Part shown: piece after piece, positions 46,182 through 57,270 of the stretch | Layout of the letters: each line of letters begins with the position of its first letter | Numbering within the stretch: the stretch's first letter is position 1 | Assembly (NCBI GenBank): GCA_021229015.1 | Contig: CM037788.1 | Coordinates: 47,655,520 to 47,719,519 of the forward strand | DNA from: Solen grandis | Taxonomy: Eukaryota > Mollusca > Bivalvia > Adapedonta > Solenidae | DNA: 64,000 nucleotides | Direction of reading: 5' to 3' | Translations under genes and position numbers: made by a program | Notes under the pieces: model-generated | Database searches by the model: none | The model's input: the letters and a program-made list of their open reading frames with translations, nothing else | What the model was told of the DNA's origin: nothing

Positions 46182-47689
46182 GCTAAAACTCAATTTGCCC
46201 ATTAAATATCAAAAGGAAGAAGTAAACAGATTGGCTTAAAATACCTCACAGTCAGTGTAAAATTCATTCACTCATGTGAAAATATCACCTGAATTTTCAA
46301 GTGGATTTCAGTGTTTTGACAGAGAAAATTGTTGACTGTGACCCGAACGCAAGGCAAGATCTAAATAAATTATATAACTCAGAAAAGTGGACATATCTAC
46401 TCAAGAAGCCATCTAGTTCATCCATGCGGACACTCCACCCAATGTTATCCATCCTAATGTTGAAAACATGTTCCTCTGTTCCCTCCAGATGAAGTAACAT
46501 GGTGAGAAATTACTTGAGAATAAATTGGCATCTTGACCATCAACACCCTTAAGCTTTGTCCCCTGTGATACCCCAAAACCCATAAATAAATCTGAAGCAG
46601 GGTTTCACATAAACACCCTGGTATAGAGTGGACAATGTCCATTTGTCTGTCACCCGCCCAGGTCAGGCCCGTCACAAACATGGGCCATGCCCTGGTCACA
46701 GTCCTTACAAACCCTGGGCCATCAGGGTGAAATCTAAATAATTGTCAAATGATGGCCAGTAATGCCCCCTGCCCTAATTGGTGACAAATAAATAGTGGTC
46801 AGGCAAACTGACCACAAATCTTGCTGGACACTCAATTGACCATCGGATCAAGATAAAGTTTCCAAATAAACCAAAATATGCAGATTGCAGTGATACCGAA
46901 CAAAAGAATACATGCGATATTTCATGCTGATATTGTGAGAACACCAACTGGAGTGGGTTAAGATTTGTTTGATGAATTGATTTGAATGCTAATGATCTTG
47001 AAGAATTTTAACTGTATTTCTTAACAGTTGTAGCCCTTTAAAGTGACACGAGTACCCTTCAAACAGCCAATGAAATATGAGTGTATAAATTAGATGAAAA
47101 TCATTGCTTTATCTTAATAGCCAATTTCCATTTTTGTTTTACAATGTAGTAAATCTTTCATCTCCATAAGTGAGAATGAGGCTGAGTGTTAATAAATTAT
47201 GAGGTCATTAACATAATATGTAATTATGAAGTTACCCATCATGCATTTCCTGATATCTTTAGAGGTTTTTTTTGATTTTTTTTTTTCCCAAATGAAAATA
47301 TCAAACTGCAACAATATTTAGTTTTAATATTAACATCTTAACATATAACTTAGTTATGGATATCACATTTTTAGGCAAGTCCTGCTTCTGTCTTTCATAT
47401 ATTCTAAATGAAAGAAATTTAACTGATAAAACTTTCATTTTTTTTTAATGAAATAGTTATAAAACAATAACAAAAGCTGTACAATCTCAGTAACTGATCG
47501 TATATTGTACCGTAATGACACAAGTGAGAGAATAATAACAACCAATGAAATAAATACGTACACAAGAAGTTGTCAGAAGACAACAAAGCTTGCTGAGCAG
47601 ACCATTTTCCTGGCGAGCTAAAGAGTCACTGAAATAAAAACCAGTTAATACCCCTTTCAGTTTCTTTTTTAAACACACACACTATGAAA
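46182..47689. other. low-copy DNA; overlapping protein-like ORFs unresolved
   Basis: At 46297-46500 both strands are open for over 60 codons, and the minus strand also has an 81-codon ORF (46454-46699). None is recognised and no splice model could be built. TTTTTTTTGATTTTTTTTTT tracts lie near 47265-47288. Confidence 0.3.
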
Positions 47690-48215
47690 TTGAAAACAAA
47701 AACTGCCTTTATTTAAATCTGTCAACCCATTTGGGGTTTATCGTGTGGACAAGGTGGATTTTTTGGCAGATTCTAAGGGGCCATAACAGATTTTGCCCAA
47801 AATCGAAATTGGCCTTAATTTTTTTTTTTTTTTTTAATAATCATGAGTACATAAAATCATTTAATTCTATGAGTTATTGCGTGAACAAGGCGTATTTTTG
47901 CAAAAGTTGAAATGGGGCCATTATAAAAATCAAAGTTTGCCTTAATTTTATTTTGATAAACAGGAGTGCCAAAAATTATTTAAATTCATCAATCTGTATG
48001 GGAGTTATCACGTGGACAGGTTTTTATTACAAATTCTAAGTCAAAAAGGGGCCATAACTGTATCGAAAATTACGATTTTGACCAAAATCAAATCTGATCT
48101 TCATTTTATTAAGATAAACAAAAGTACCAAAAATTATTTAAATCTGCCAAACCCGTTCCAGAGTTATTGTGCAGAAACTAAAGTTCCACGCCACCCACCG
48201 GCCCGCCCGCCAAAT
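47690..48215 (+). repeat. tandem-monomer element (GGGGCCATAAC / ATTATTTAAAT type), three monomers
   Basis: Three monomers of about 145-160 bp share GAGTTATYRCGTGGACA, AAGGGGCCATAAC and AAAAATTATTTAAATCTG. It ends in GCCACCCACCGGCCCGCCCG, a GC-rich leader in inverted orientation. The layout is again tandem core plus distinctive end. A 106-codon ORF crossing it is an artefact. Confidence 0.65.
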
Positions 48216-48278
48216 AACAAACCCAAATCCAATAGCTCTTCAAGGACTTTGTTCTGTGAGAGATATATTGCCAGCATT

Positions 48279-48504
48279 TTAACCCTTTCCCTCATAGAGG
48301 AAACCATGAAAAGACCTATGCGAACAGCATAAAACCAGGTCAGTCTGCGAGTAACTCGCAGGCTGATCAGGTTTTATGCTGTTCGCTGCTCCTCAGTGGT
48401 CTGGAAATGAGGATTTTGTAATTAAATTTGGGAAGGTTTAGCTGTGGTTTTATGCAGATCAGGCTTTATGTGGTACCTACTGAGTGCGTCAAAATGAGTC
48501 TATT
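48279..48504 (-). mobile_element. TTAA-flanked MITE, family A, truncated at one end
   Basis: Starts TTAA then CCCTTTCCCTCATAGAGG, has a complete central palindrome, and runs to GTCAAAATGAGTCTAT, stopping about 18 bp short of the other terminus. The second TTAA is absent. Confidence 0.85.
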
Positions 48505-49220
48505 TACACACCAGAGGACCTATATCACTGCCAGACTTAACACATGAACACTGTAGTATTTCACTACTAGTGAACCAATACATTATTTGGTTGTTTGTAA
48601 AAACAACCTCACATTACCCTCAAAATTGAAAGTCGCAATATTGAATGTTATAGAATCAATACTTTTAACTGTTATTCCATCTCTACATAGTTTTATCAAA
48701 TATCAAAAATTAAAATCACAAACTTTGGGTATTCAAAACAATAAAATGTGACCGCATGCAAATGAATTTAAGTTACTTATATACAAACATCCCATTCCAT
48801 TAACATATTATGGAATGGGTGTAGCTGAATAACCAATGGGTTGATTGCAATAAAAAATATACAGAGTGTGTCTAATATTATGCTTTTGTGTGAACTTTTC
48901 ATAAGTTCTTGAAGTGTTTTTTTGTTTTTGTTTTTATTTTTTTTTTTATAAATAATAGCTTAAGGTTGCATTAGAATTTTGTTTCCAGTTACCTTACATA
49001 ACCAATACAAGTCTCTACTCCATTTTTTCCACTCTATTTAAAATTGCTTTGGTTCAAAATACTTTTTTCTTTTTGAAATTTGCTCAAAACTTCTGGAATA
49101 AATTAATTCCTTGATTGTTTCGATGAAAAAACATATCAAGTGGCCAAACCTGTAAATAATCTAAGCTCCTTTATCTCTTCTTTGTACTTAAAGTTAATGA
49201 TGGTTTGGTAATGTAATGCC
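48505..49220. other. low-copy DNA, no gene found
   Basis: The perfect-looking inverted pair CCCATTCCATTAACATATTA / TGGAATGGG is at about 48791-48819. T-rich tract at 48917-48950. Confidence 0.4.
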
Positions 49221-49357
49221 TTAAGGTAATCCGCTATTTCATAGTAAATGCAAGAGCCTAGATAATCCAAGTCAATGGATGCTTGCTTTTGCACTGAATT
49301 CTTTTTAAGCATTTAAAGGACCATGATTATAATTCAATGATGGATGGATTACCTTAA
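49221..49357. mobile_element. TTAA-flanked MITE, family C, 137 bp
   Basis: TTAAGGTAATCC at the left is matched by GGATTACCTTAA at the right, with a partial inward match. No ORF. Either TTAA is the target site or it is part of the termini. Confidence 0.55.
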
Positions 49358-49499
49358 CCACTGATCTTACCACTTAAAAGAAAGTAGGTAAGGTAACAAC
49401 TAACAAATATTTTTCTAAGGATGGCCATAAATCCAAAACACAATCTACTATATTCTCTTATAGTAGCTCTAAGAATTTAAACATAGCAGACTTCCACAA
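49358..49499. other. no recognisable feature
   Basis: Short low-copy segment. Confidence 0.35.
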
Positions 49500-49800
49500 G
49501 ACAATTAACTTTATCATCTCCAAATTGTCTGCCTCAACAATTTCCTTCATTGTCCAGCCAATAGCATGCCCGTTGTTATGGCTCCCCTGTTTCATCTCCG
49601 CTGACAACAGAGGTCATAATACCAGCCAGCTGCCCAACAATTCTCTGTCCATTTCTTTACTGGTACTCTTGATCTTTTCGTTGATGGTTTCTTGAACATG
49701 TTCATGGCCAGAAGGTATCCAGTCTTCATTTGTATTTCTTTTAACATAATTTACAGGAAAATAGTGGATATAAGTACACACAAGTATTTTCTCCTAACAA
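49500..49800 (-). pseudogene. possible decayed coding fragment, minus strand
   Basis: On the minus strand a frame without an ATG start stays open for about 55 codons from 49796, includes PSGHEHVQETINEKIKSTSK, and stops at about 49618. A second frame, overlapping by about 10 codons, gives VGQLAGIMTSVVSGDETGEP before a stop at about 49578. A third gives GWTMKEIVEADNLEMIK. The composition is protein-like in succession across three frames, as expected of a frameshifted relic, but no family is recognised and chance is possible. Confidence 0.2.
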
Positions 49801-50839
49801 AAATCTGCAAATGTTTTGATTATTAATGAGAAAATGATTGTGTGACCATGAAAAATTTTTGCTTAGCACTTTAATATGGCTGTTAACAATCAGACTCTAA
49901 CAGGTAATGCACTATGTTCCCGAGTGATGGATTGTACACTTTGATCAATTTCTAATTAGCCACCCAGTTTATATTTTAATTTTCCTTAATTATCCAGAAA
50001 AAAATGCATATATCCAAGAAGAATTTTAATACAATTTATTCCCAATACGTAAAACAAAAATTCACTGGAATTTTATCAAGTTCCACAAGAATGATTTTGT
50101 GCATGAATACTTGTTTTCCTTCTGAAAATTGATAGGGTGGTATGTGCAATACAAAAATAATCTAAAATAATAATCATTGATAATATGTTGCATAATGTCA
50201 TATTTTATTTGGTGGCCAATTAATAATATGTGATCAATTTTCTCTTAACATTTCGAACATTTTACATTTGGCAGATAGCCGAGATTATCCATTTGTATTC
50301 AAGTCATATGTGGGTTTCCCAAAGTTTTAATGAATTGAGGGAAGGAAAAACCAATCAGAAACATGGGCCAAAGTTCGATATGATTCACCTCAGGCAACTT
50401 CAAGCCTCTATGATCAGCAATTGGCTGCTTGTTCTGGTACTCTGCTTTGATTTTTAACAAAATACATATCCAGAAACCAGTCATAATTATTAGCCCAATT
50501 ATTATATTGGCCTTCACAGTTTGATTTGTAATTTAGCAGATGTGGCAATCAACATATAACTCTTGAAAAAAAAAAACTGTATAAAAACTTTTGATGCAAT
50601 CTGTTCATATATACACACCATATTAAACAACATTAAAATCTATATTCAAACTTTACGGTAAATTTATTTGACAGTACTTAGTTATTTTTATGGGGCCAAT
50701 ACTCGAACAAAAACAGCTGGTGGTTAGGCAACAACTGGTTAAAAATAAACTAGGCAAACCTTCCTTTTAAAAGGAAATTTTATTGTCTTATAACAATGTC
50801 CAGTCCAGCAACTGATCTTAATGTACTTAGGCACTTGGG
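49801..50839. other. low-copy DNA, no gene found
   Basis: Overlapping 75- and 72-codon ORFs on opposite strands at 50230-50517 have no motif. Confidence 0.4.
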
Positions 50840-51096
50840 TCAAATTCCACCAATAATTCTTAGCGCTAAGTAATACTTAAATTCTTAGTGGCGAACTTCA
50901 TTGTCTTGTTTCTCTTTTAAAAACACCTAAATATTTCTATCTTAACAAATATTGTTAGTTTTAAAGGTAATAGTTGATTTTAGTTTAGTCATTTACTTGA
51001 ATATTTTATAAAACAGGAATGGTGGAATGCGTTTCTACACAGTTATTTAAAGAATTTAAGTATTACTTAGCACTAATTATTGTTGTTGGAATTCGA
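50840..51096. mobile_element. MITE-like element with about 45-bp inverted ends (family D)
   Basis: The left end TCAAATTCCACCAATAATTC, followed by TTAGCGCTAAGTAATACTTA, is mirrored at the right by AAGTATTACTTAGCACTAAT and TTGTTGTTGGAATTCGA. An internal phrase (CTTAACAAATATTGTTAGTT) recurs at about 53753, suggesting a second, decayed copy. No clear target-site duplication. Confidence 0.6.
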
Positions 51097-51097
51097 G

Positions 51098-51180
51098 CCA
51101 GGTAAGAACAACTGATCTATCACAAGCCAGCTGAAAGGCTTCCTCACATGAAGGATCTCGAATACTCAGATTGACTCGAC
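51098..51180 (-). mobile_element. tRNA-derived SINE (family 1), minus-strand fragment
   Basis: The reverse complement contains CATGTGAGGAAGCCTTTCAG and GCTTGTGATAGATCAG, the family-1 body. It abuts the right end of the inverted-end element. Confidence 0.55.
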
Positions 51181-51369
51181 TAAGTGACAGCAAGTCAACA
51201 ACTATATCCACCCAGCCACAGAATCCTCCTCCCTTACCTGTTCCTGTTTTGTTACCTACAGAGTTGATAAACATCAAAAACCTAAAATCACAAGGCTTCT
51301 TTGACACAGAAAGTTGTGCAGTTGCATTTCAGATTTTACCTCTCATCAGAATGAATTCATCAAGAAAAG
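51181..51369. other. no recognisable feature
   Basis: Overlapping 100- and 76-codon ORFs on opposite strands are unrecognised. Confidence 0.35.
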
Positions 51370-51780
51370 ACCTAATTTCTCAAGGTCGACATGTTGTGCA
51401 ACTGTTTTACAATAACTTTGTAATAGTTACTGTCAGGCCGGGGAGGAAGCTGATACAGGAACACCGCGGTTGAGAACGACATCTATCACTAGCCGCAAAA
51501 AGAAACTGTTGGTCACACCCTGCATACAATGCATATTTCCCGATTAGAAGCATCTTTCTTGGCATTAACAAATGAGATGAAATGCTATACAGTTAGCAGG
51601 AAATTGCCTACTGTCATTTGTGAGGAAATTAGAAGCGATGGAGATGTATTTTGCATAAAGACTGCACAGAAATGCAAAGTGCGTTGCTGTCTTTGAGGTG
51701 TGCGCAGCAGTCAGACTCATTATAATGTGTGAGTTTGTATATTCAAAAGTGAACAAGTTGGCACGTCGAGGGGTTATTAC
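51370..51780. promoter_or_regulatory. candidate regulatory stretch, weak
   Basis: Low-copy, with locally raised CpG and clustered motifs: TTGTGCAAC (C/EBP-like), ACCGCGGTTG (Runx/grainyhead-like), ATTTTGCATAA (octamer-like) and repeated ATTAG. No repeats. Supported only by motif inspection. Confidence 0.2.
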
Positions 51781-52953
51781 TAGCTATTTACATGACTAAA
51801 AGGGAAAACCACATTACTTACGAAAATGACTTTTGCTAGACTAATGGTTTCAACCATCAAAATGCAAATAATTTCTTCTATCCATTTCAGTAATCGTTTC
51901 AGACACTTTATTTAGACAAAGGAATGTGTTTTTGTGCCATTTCAGCTAGAGTTCTGTAACTTTTATTGATGGTATTGTCACTCTTCAGACATTGGTATAC
52001 ATTGTATGTATTTGGTGTAAAGGTGTTCTCTCTTTTTTTCTCTGTAAGAAAAGGTTATTTAATGAGGAACTATAATTTATGTTTTCTTCTTTTTATCCCC
52101 CGTAATTTATTGTTCCAAAAGAGTTTTAAACTCAGAAGAGTTACTTTTACATAAATGTCGCAACATCATCAATAGAAATATTTCTTTTTTTTCACATTCC
52201 TTTTAGATTACTGTCACAAATGAAGCAGTTATCTTTCAATTCATCTAAAAACTTATCTTAGATATGTTTGTGTTCTTTTTTTTAATTAAACATGCATTAT
52301 ATGACATATTCCATTTGTCAATAGCTGGCACTATTCAAACATCATTGAGGTCATATAGATACAATTAAAGGAACACTTATAAAATCGGCAGCAATTATGA
52401 AATATTCTCGACTTACAACAAAGCGGCAGGTCAGTAAGTCCTCTCGTTGCAAGCACCTCCTATCTGGTGCAAACTCTCATCAATTTGAGTGCAGAGTACC
52501 TTTATATTGGCTTCTATGATGAATGCATCAAATACACACACCACAAGTTCATCAAAACAATTTATCTGTTTCTCAAATACTCAAACTTCTCTTCTGAAAT
52601 AATCAACAATTAATTTAATGTGTTTTGAGGGCGTGCCCCAACCCCTTCACCTGAGATACTTTAAGAGCTGCTTGTTTATTTATCAGGAAACAAGCCCTTC
52701 TTTCAGACAAGACTCTACACCTCAACACAATGCTTACTTTATCTCTCTTCCTCGCGACCTACAATTAATTAACCGAAACATTAGTTGTAAATACTGAAAG
52801 TTTATCACTCCAGAACAACCTTAGATAAACAGCAATTGAAAAAAAGAAACATTTCATCACTTCTTGGTCAGGATCAAATTTCTTATTTGTCTAATTGAGA
52901 AATCCTTGACTCTCTATTCTTAAATTTGATAAAGTAGATTTTTAGCTCTTATT
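51781..52953. other. low-copy DNA, no gene found
   Basis: Nothing recognised; a 62-codon ORF at 51966-52154 lacks a motif. Confidence 0.4.
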
Positions 52954-52960
52954 GATACTA

Positions 52961-53221
52961 GGGGCCTCCGTGGCCAAGAGGGTAAAGTCGCTGACTTTAA
53001 CACTACTCAGCCCCTCAGTGAGTGGGTTCAAATCCTGGCAGGGTCATTCGGATTTTCATGTGAGGAAGCCTTCCAGCTGGCTTGCAGTAGGTCAGTGGTT
53101 CTACCCGGATGCCTCTGTGCATTCCGGTCTTCCTCCACCTGTAATTAGCTGGACGTCGCTATACGACAGAAATACTGTTGAAGCGACGGTAAACTCAAAT
53201 CAAGTCTGTTACCATACAGAA
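52961..53221 (+). mobile_element. tRNA-derived SINE (family 1), full length with target-site duplication
   Basis: GATACTA(G) occurs immediately before (52954) and after (53222), a 7-8 bp target-site duplication. The head has an A box (CGTGGCCAAGAGGGTAAAG) and B box (GTGGGTTCAAATCCTGG). The body includes CATGTGAGGAAGCCTTCCAG, TCTACCCGGATGCCTCTGTG, TGTAATTAGCTGGACGTCGC and GAAATACTGTTGAAGCGACG. Pol III transcription and LINE-mediated insertion are expected for the class. A 94-codon ORF across it is spurious. Confidence 0.9.
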
Positions 53222-53454
53222 GATACTAGAAGGTAAATATACAATAAAATGCAACATAAGGAATTTGAAAACCACCTGCTTGAAACAAATTGGATACTTT
53301 CACAGTCACTTTTGTTTAACTTACCTACATTTATATATATCATAATATCTGTTTAAGATTTTAGCAATTTTACTTCCATTAGAAAATCTAGAGAAGTAAT
53401 ATAAAAAAAAAAAGAAAAAAAAAAGGCATTTCACTGATCATTTACCTTCAATCT
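53222..53454. other. no recognisable feature
   Basis: Low-copy DNA with an A-rich tract near 53403. Confidence 0.35.
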
Positions 53455-53600
53455 CTACATTTGACCTTGACCTTTGTACTATGGAACTGGGTCATGTTCC
53501 TGCATGCAGTCTCATCATACTGAACAAGTATCCTGAATTATTTGAAAATGGCTCAATCCATAACAAGGGAAGTTAATGGCCACCATTGCCAAACTAATAT
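53455..53600 (-). repeat. TTGACCTTGACCTTTG repeat fragment
   Basis: TTTGACCTTGACCTTTG followed by GGAACTGGGTCATGTTCCTG matches a repeat style common in bivalve DNA, with abutting AGGTCA half-sites on the minus strand. Boundaries are not defined. Confidence 0.4.
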
Positions 53601-55369
53601 TTACCAGAAAACCTGGTTATAAAAATCATATGAATTAACCTTACTACTCTCTACAGTTCCTGCCTCAAATTCCCTCAATCATACTTGAAAGTAATACTCA
53701 AACATTAGGGTAAAATTTCATCATTTGCAATAAAATATATATATATTTAATTTCTTAACAAATATTGTTAGTTATTAAGGTAACGATTTATGTAAACTTT
53801 GTCACGCCCTTGATCATAGTAAACCTCTTACATGTTGTTTCGGTAAGGGATTTAGTTTAATTATGATCTTTTGTTTGATTTCTTTTTTTTTACCAGTTTC
53901 TTTTTGTCGTGAATATAATCATGAAGCTACAATTAGTGATGTAAATCTTTGATATAATGTAATGTATTGTGATGTTTATATATATATGTGGTTGCTTGCA
54001 TCTCGAGTTATCTTCATCAGCATCGGGTTAATGGAGATGATTCCTGATTATAAGTCTTTTATCTGTCTGTGAGGGAATTAGATATTATCTTATGTCTGAA
54101 CTCCCCTCTCTCTCTTCTATTCTCCATTTTGTTCTTTTCATGTTGCACAATTGTTTGATAGAATGTCTTGTATTGTCATGAATATGAATTTTATACTAAG
54201 TGGTTGGAATCTCCTATGTGGAGGAAATAAAGATGGACATAAAAAATGGTATAGAACACATTTCTACCAAATTCATTGTTGAAGCATTGTTGGTGCCATT
54301 CAAGCTTGTCTGGACAAGTATGTTTCCCCTGAACAGGTCATGACATAACAGTGCCGCCAGCAAGGTCCTAACCCAAAATTTTCTGGTCAGGAGTCACTTG
54401 ATGCTTCTAGGGAACACCTCTGCCTTTCTGTCTGAAAAGAAAAAATTCATACCTTTGAACGACAGCAATTTGTTACATAAACTTATTACTGCCCATCTCA
54501 ACTCCAAAATTCACATCAAAAATGAAGTTAATCCTCAAATTATCCTGGGTAGAAACTTAATAAAATCTTTTTTTAAGTCATTTCCCTATTAAAATTAATG
54601 GAATAGTCCATTTGCATATGGAGCCAAGTCAATTTCAATTTTTCAGGGTAATTATACAATTACATTGTACCATCAATTTCCTTACCAGTTTAGAGCCTCT
54701 CAACTCAAAATCACTCAAGAGAACTTTTTTATGAATTTGTAATTTGAGTACAAAATATCAGTGTTCTCAACTAAAAATTTATGAATGAAAAAAAAACTTC
54801 AATGAAAAAGTTGTAAAGTGATACATTTTTTTCCCACCCTTACTTACATTCGGTGACTGAAGTCTGATCGAATTATATTAACTAGCCATAATATATCATA
54901 AAAAAAATTACACTATTGTATTCAAAAGAGATAAACGTGTGTGTTCATCAAAACCTTTAATGTTTTAAACAAATTGGGAAAGAACCAATATATTTATGAC
55001 AAACATAACAACATTAAACTTACTTCAAAATCGTAATTTGCTACGCAAGGTGGCGTTTGTGATATTTTGTAGCTAGAGACATCATGTCTAGTCTGCCATG
55101 CTTATTGTACATACATCACTCATAAAACTATTACAAAGTAAAACTAAATAGCCTAAATTGTTCCAATTTGTTACCAAGGTCATTTTGGGCTTGATTAAAC
55201 AGATAAATTGGTTTCATCCTTAACATCTTTATGGCAAATGAACCTAATGGAACATTTATCTGTTATTTGATATAATCTGTGTGCACAGTTTTTTTTTCAT
55301 CTGAATATGAAAATATCAAAATAACACAAGCATACACATTTGTGTATGTAAGTGAACTTGGGAGTATAA
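53601..55369. other. low-copy DNA, no gene found
   Basis: Includes the scrap of the 50840 element at about 53752-53785. No ORF of interest. Confidence 0.4.
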
Positions 55370-55910
55370 ATGTGCTTTCTCTTTACATGTATGAGGTGTG
55401 GATCTATTATAACAAAGTCCTTTATAGCACACTTCAAACTTGAACCTCAAATCTATATTTTGTGATTTTTTAATTGACATAAAATTAGTACTTTCAAAAA
55501 GTTATTATTTATGCAGTCCTATATAATTTGTTTTCTAGAGCTGGACCCTAGATATAGCATCATAATGGGGCTTGTATTTAGTCAAACCTCAAATTATAGT
55601 TTTATAATGGAACTACTTTGTATATAGAGTTTGACCTAAATTTATAGTTTTATAATGGAACTACTTGTATATAGAGTTTGACCTAAAATTATAGTTTTAT
55701 AATGGAACTACTTTGTATATAGAGTTTGACCTAAATTTATAGTTTTATAATGGAACTACTTGTATATAGAGTTTGACCTAAAATTATAGTCTTATAATGG
55801 AACTACTTGTATATAGAGTTTGACCTCAAAAAAGTGTTAAAATGGAGCTGCACTGTATCATACAAATGACCCCAGATAAAGTGTTACATTGGAGATGCAA
55901 TGTAATTGTC
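55370..55910 (+). repeat. 47/48-bp tandem array with degenerate flanks
   Basis: Five well-preserved units at 55583-55830 share AGTTTTATAATGGAACTAC and TATATAGAGTTTGACCT. Successive spacings are 48, 47, 48 and 47 bp because two subtypes alternate (CTTTG.../CTAAATTT and CTTG.../CTAAAATT), giving a 95-bp dimer. The flanks contain older versions (GGAGCTGCACTGTATCA, GGACCCTAGATATAGC). Confidence 0.8.
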
Positions 55911-56360
55911 AATTATTGAATGTACACGTGTAAAAAATAATGGTTCTGGTCATTAACAAGCATGGAATGCATGTATTTAGAGTTATTCAGCATCATTTGA
56001 TTTTGACACATTTCATATGTAATTCCATTTACATACATTTCTTTGAGCTAACTGACCTCCATTCCTGCATCTCTTAAGTTAAAAAAAAGAAAAAAACAAT
56101 CAAACAAAAGACCTGAAGCAAAATGTGAAAATGTAAAAAAGGTATACATTTCACAGCAGCTCATAACTTGGAAGACATTTTTTTTTTAATCTACATGTTT
56201 TAATTTCTCTTATATATATCAAACTGATTACAATGTTCTAATGCTTAAATCCAACAACAAATAATAAGTAACGCATGTAAGACAAGCATCTAAGGCTTAC
56301 TAATTCAAACTTAATTTCAGGTCCTTGTGTCTGTGTGTCAGGTCCTTGGACAGCTATAAG
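55911..56360. other. no recognisable feature
   Basis: AT-rich low-copy DNA before the compound array. Confidence 0.4.
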
Positions 56361-56670
56361 TCAGAAGAAAACCCTTTAAATAGCTGATCAGAAGCCCTTT
56401 AAAAAAGGTGACCAGAAGCCCTTAAAAAGAAAACCCTTAAATGTGAAGAAACCTTAAAAGTGACCAGAAGCCCTTGAAATCGGTGACAAGAAACCCTTGA
56501 AATAGCTGACCAGAAAGCCTTGAAATAGGTGACCAGAAACCTTGAAATAAGTGACCAGAAGCCCTTAAGTAGGTGAACAGAAGCCCTTGAAATAGGTGAC
56601 CAGAAGCCCTTGAAGTAGGTGACCAGAAGCCCTTGAAATAGGTGACAAGAAGCCCTTAAAATAGGTGACT
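56361..56670 (+). repeat. 23-bp tandem repeat (GTGACCAGAAGCCCTTGAAATAG)
   Basis: About 13 units of 20-23 bp with the core GACCAGAAGCCCTTGAAATA. Part of this block is duplicated at 57106-57242. Confidence 0.85.
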
Positions 56671-57105
56671 ACCGGTGTAACAGTCAGGTTTTCCCCAGTC
56701 AGTTTCTTCCCTGGGGAAAAAACTGACTGGTCAGGTTTTTCCCCGGGGAAGAACTGACTGGTCAGGTTTTTCCCCGGGGAAAAACTTGACTAGTCAGTTT
56801 TTTCCCCACCCAGTCAGTTTTTCCCCCCCCCTCTTTTTTAAATTTTTTTTTAAGGTTTCTGAGGTGGGGAAATTCTGGACCAGTCAGTTTTTTCCCCCCT
56901 ATCCTATATATTGTTCGTGATGGTGGGGAAATTCTGGCCTAGTCAGTTTTTTCTCCCCTATCCAATATATTGTGCTTGATGGTGGGGAAACTCTGGCCTA
57001 GTCAGTTTTTTCCCCCCGTCATTTAGATTGTATTGATGGTGGGGAAATTCTGGACCAGTCAGTTTTTTCCCCCCTATCGAATATATTGTGCTTGATGGTG
57101 GGGAA
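56671..57105 (+). repeat. about 60-bp tandem repeat (CAGTCAGTTTTTTCCCCCC), forward arm
   Basis: The early part has about 31-bp units with the perfect palindrome TTTTTCCCCGGGGAAAAA (about 56767). The later part has about 60-bp units: CAGTTTTTTCCCCCCTATC, ATATATTGTGCTTGATGG, TGGGGAAATTCTGGCC. The same units appear inverted at 57271-57965. Confidence 0.85.
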
Positions 57106-57270
57106 ACCCTTGAAATAGCTGACCAGAAAGCCTTGAAATAGGTGACCAGAAACCTTGAAATAAGTGACCAGAAGCCCTTAAGTAGGTGAACAGAAGCCCT
57201 TGAAATAAGTGACAAGAAGCCCTTAAAATAGGTGACTACCGGTGTAACAGTCAGGTTTTCCCCAGTCAGC
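57106..57270 (+). repeat. duplicated 23-bp repeat block between inverted arms
   Basis: Reproduces the segment around 56505-56705, including the junction GGTGACTACCGGTGTAACAG, but with fewer 23-bp units. Confidence 0.85.

Noticed and set aside
47690..48215. Conserved exon suggested by the repeated CAAATCTG/ATTATTTAAAT phrases
   Set aside because: The phrases recur three times as tandem monomers with stops in all frames.
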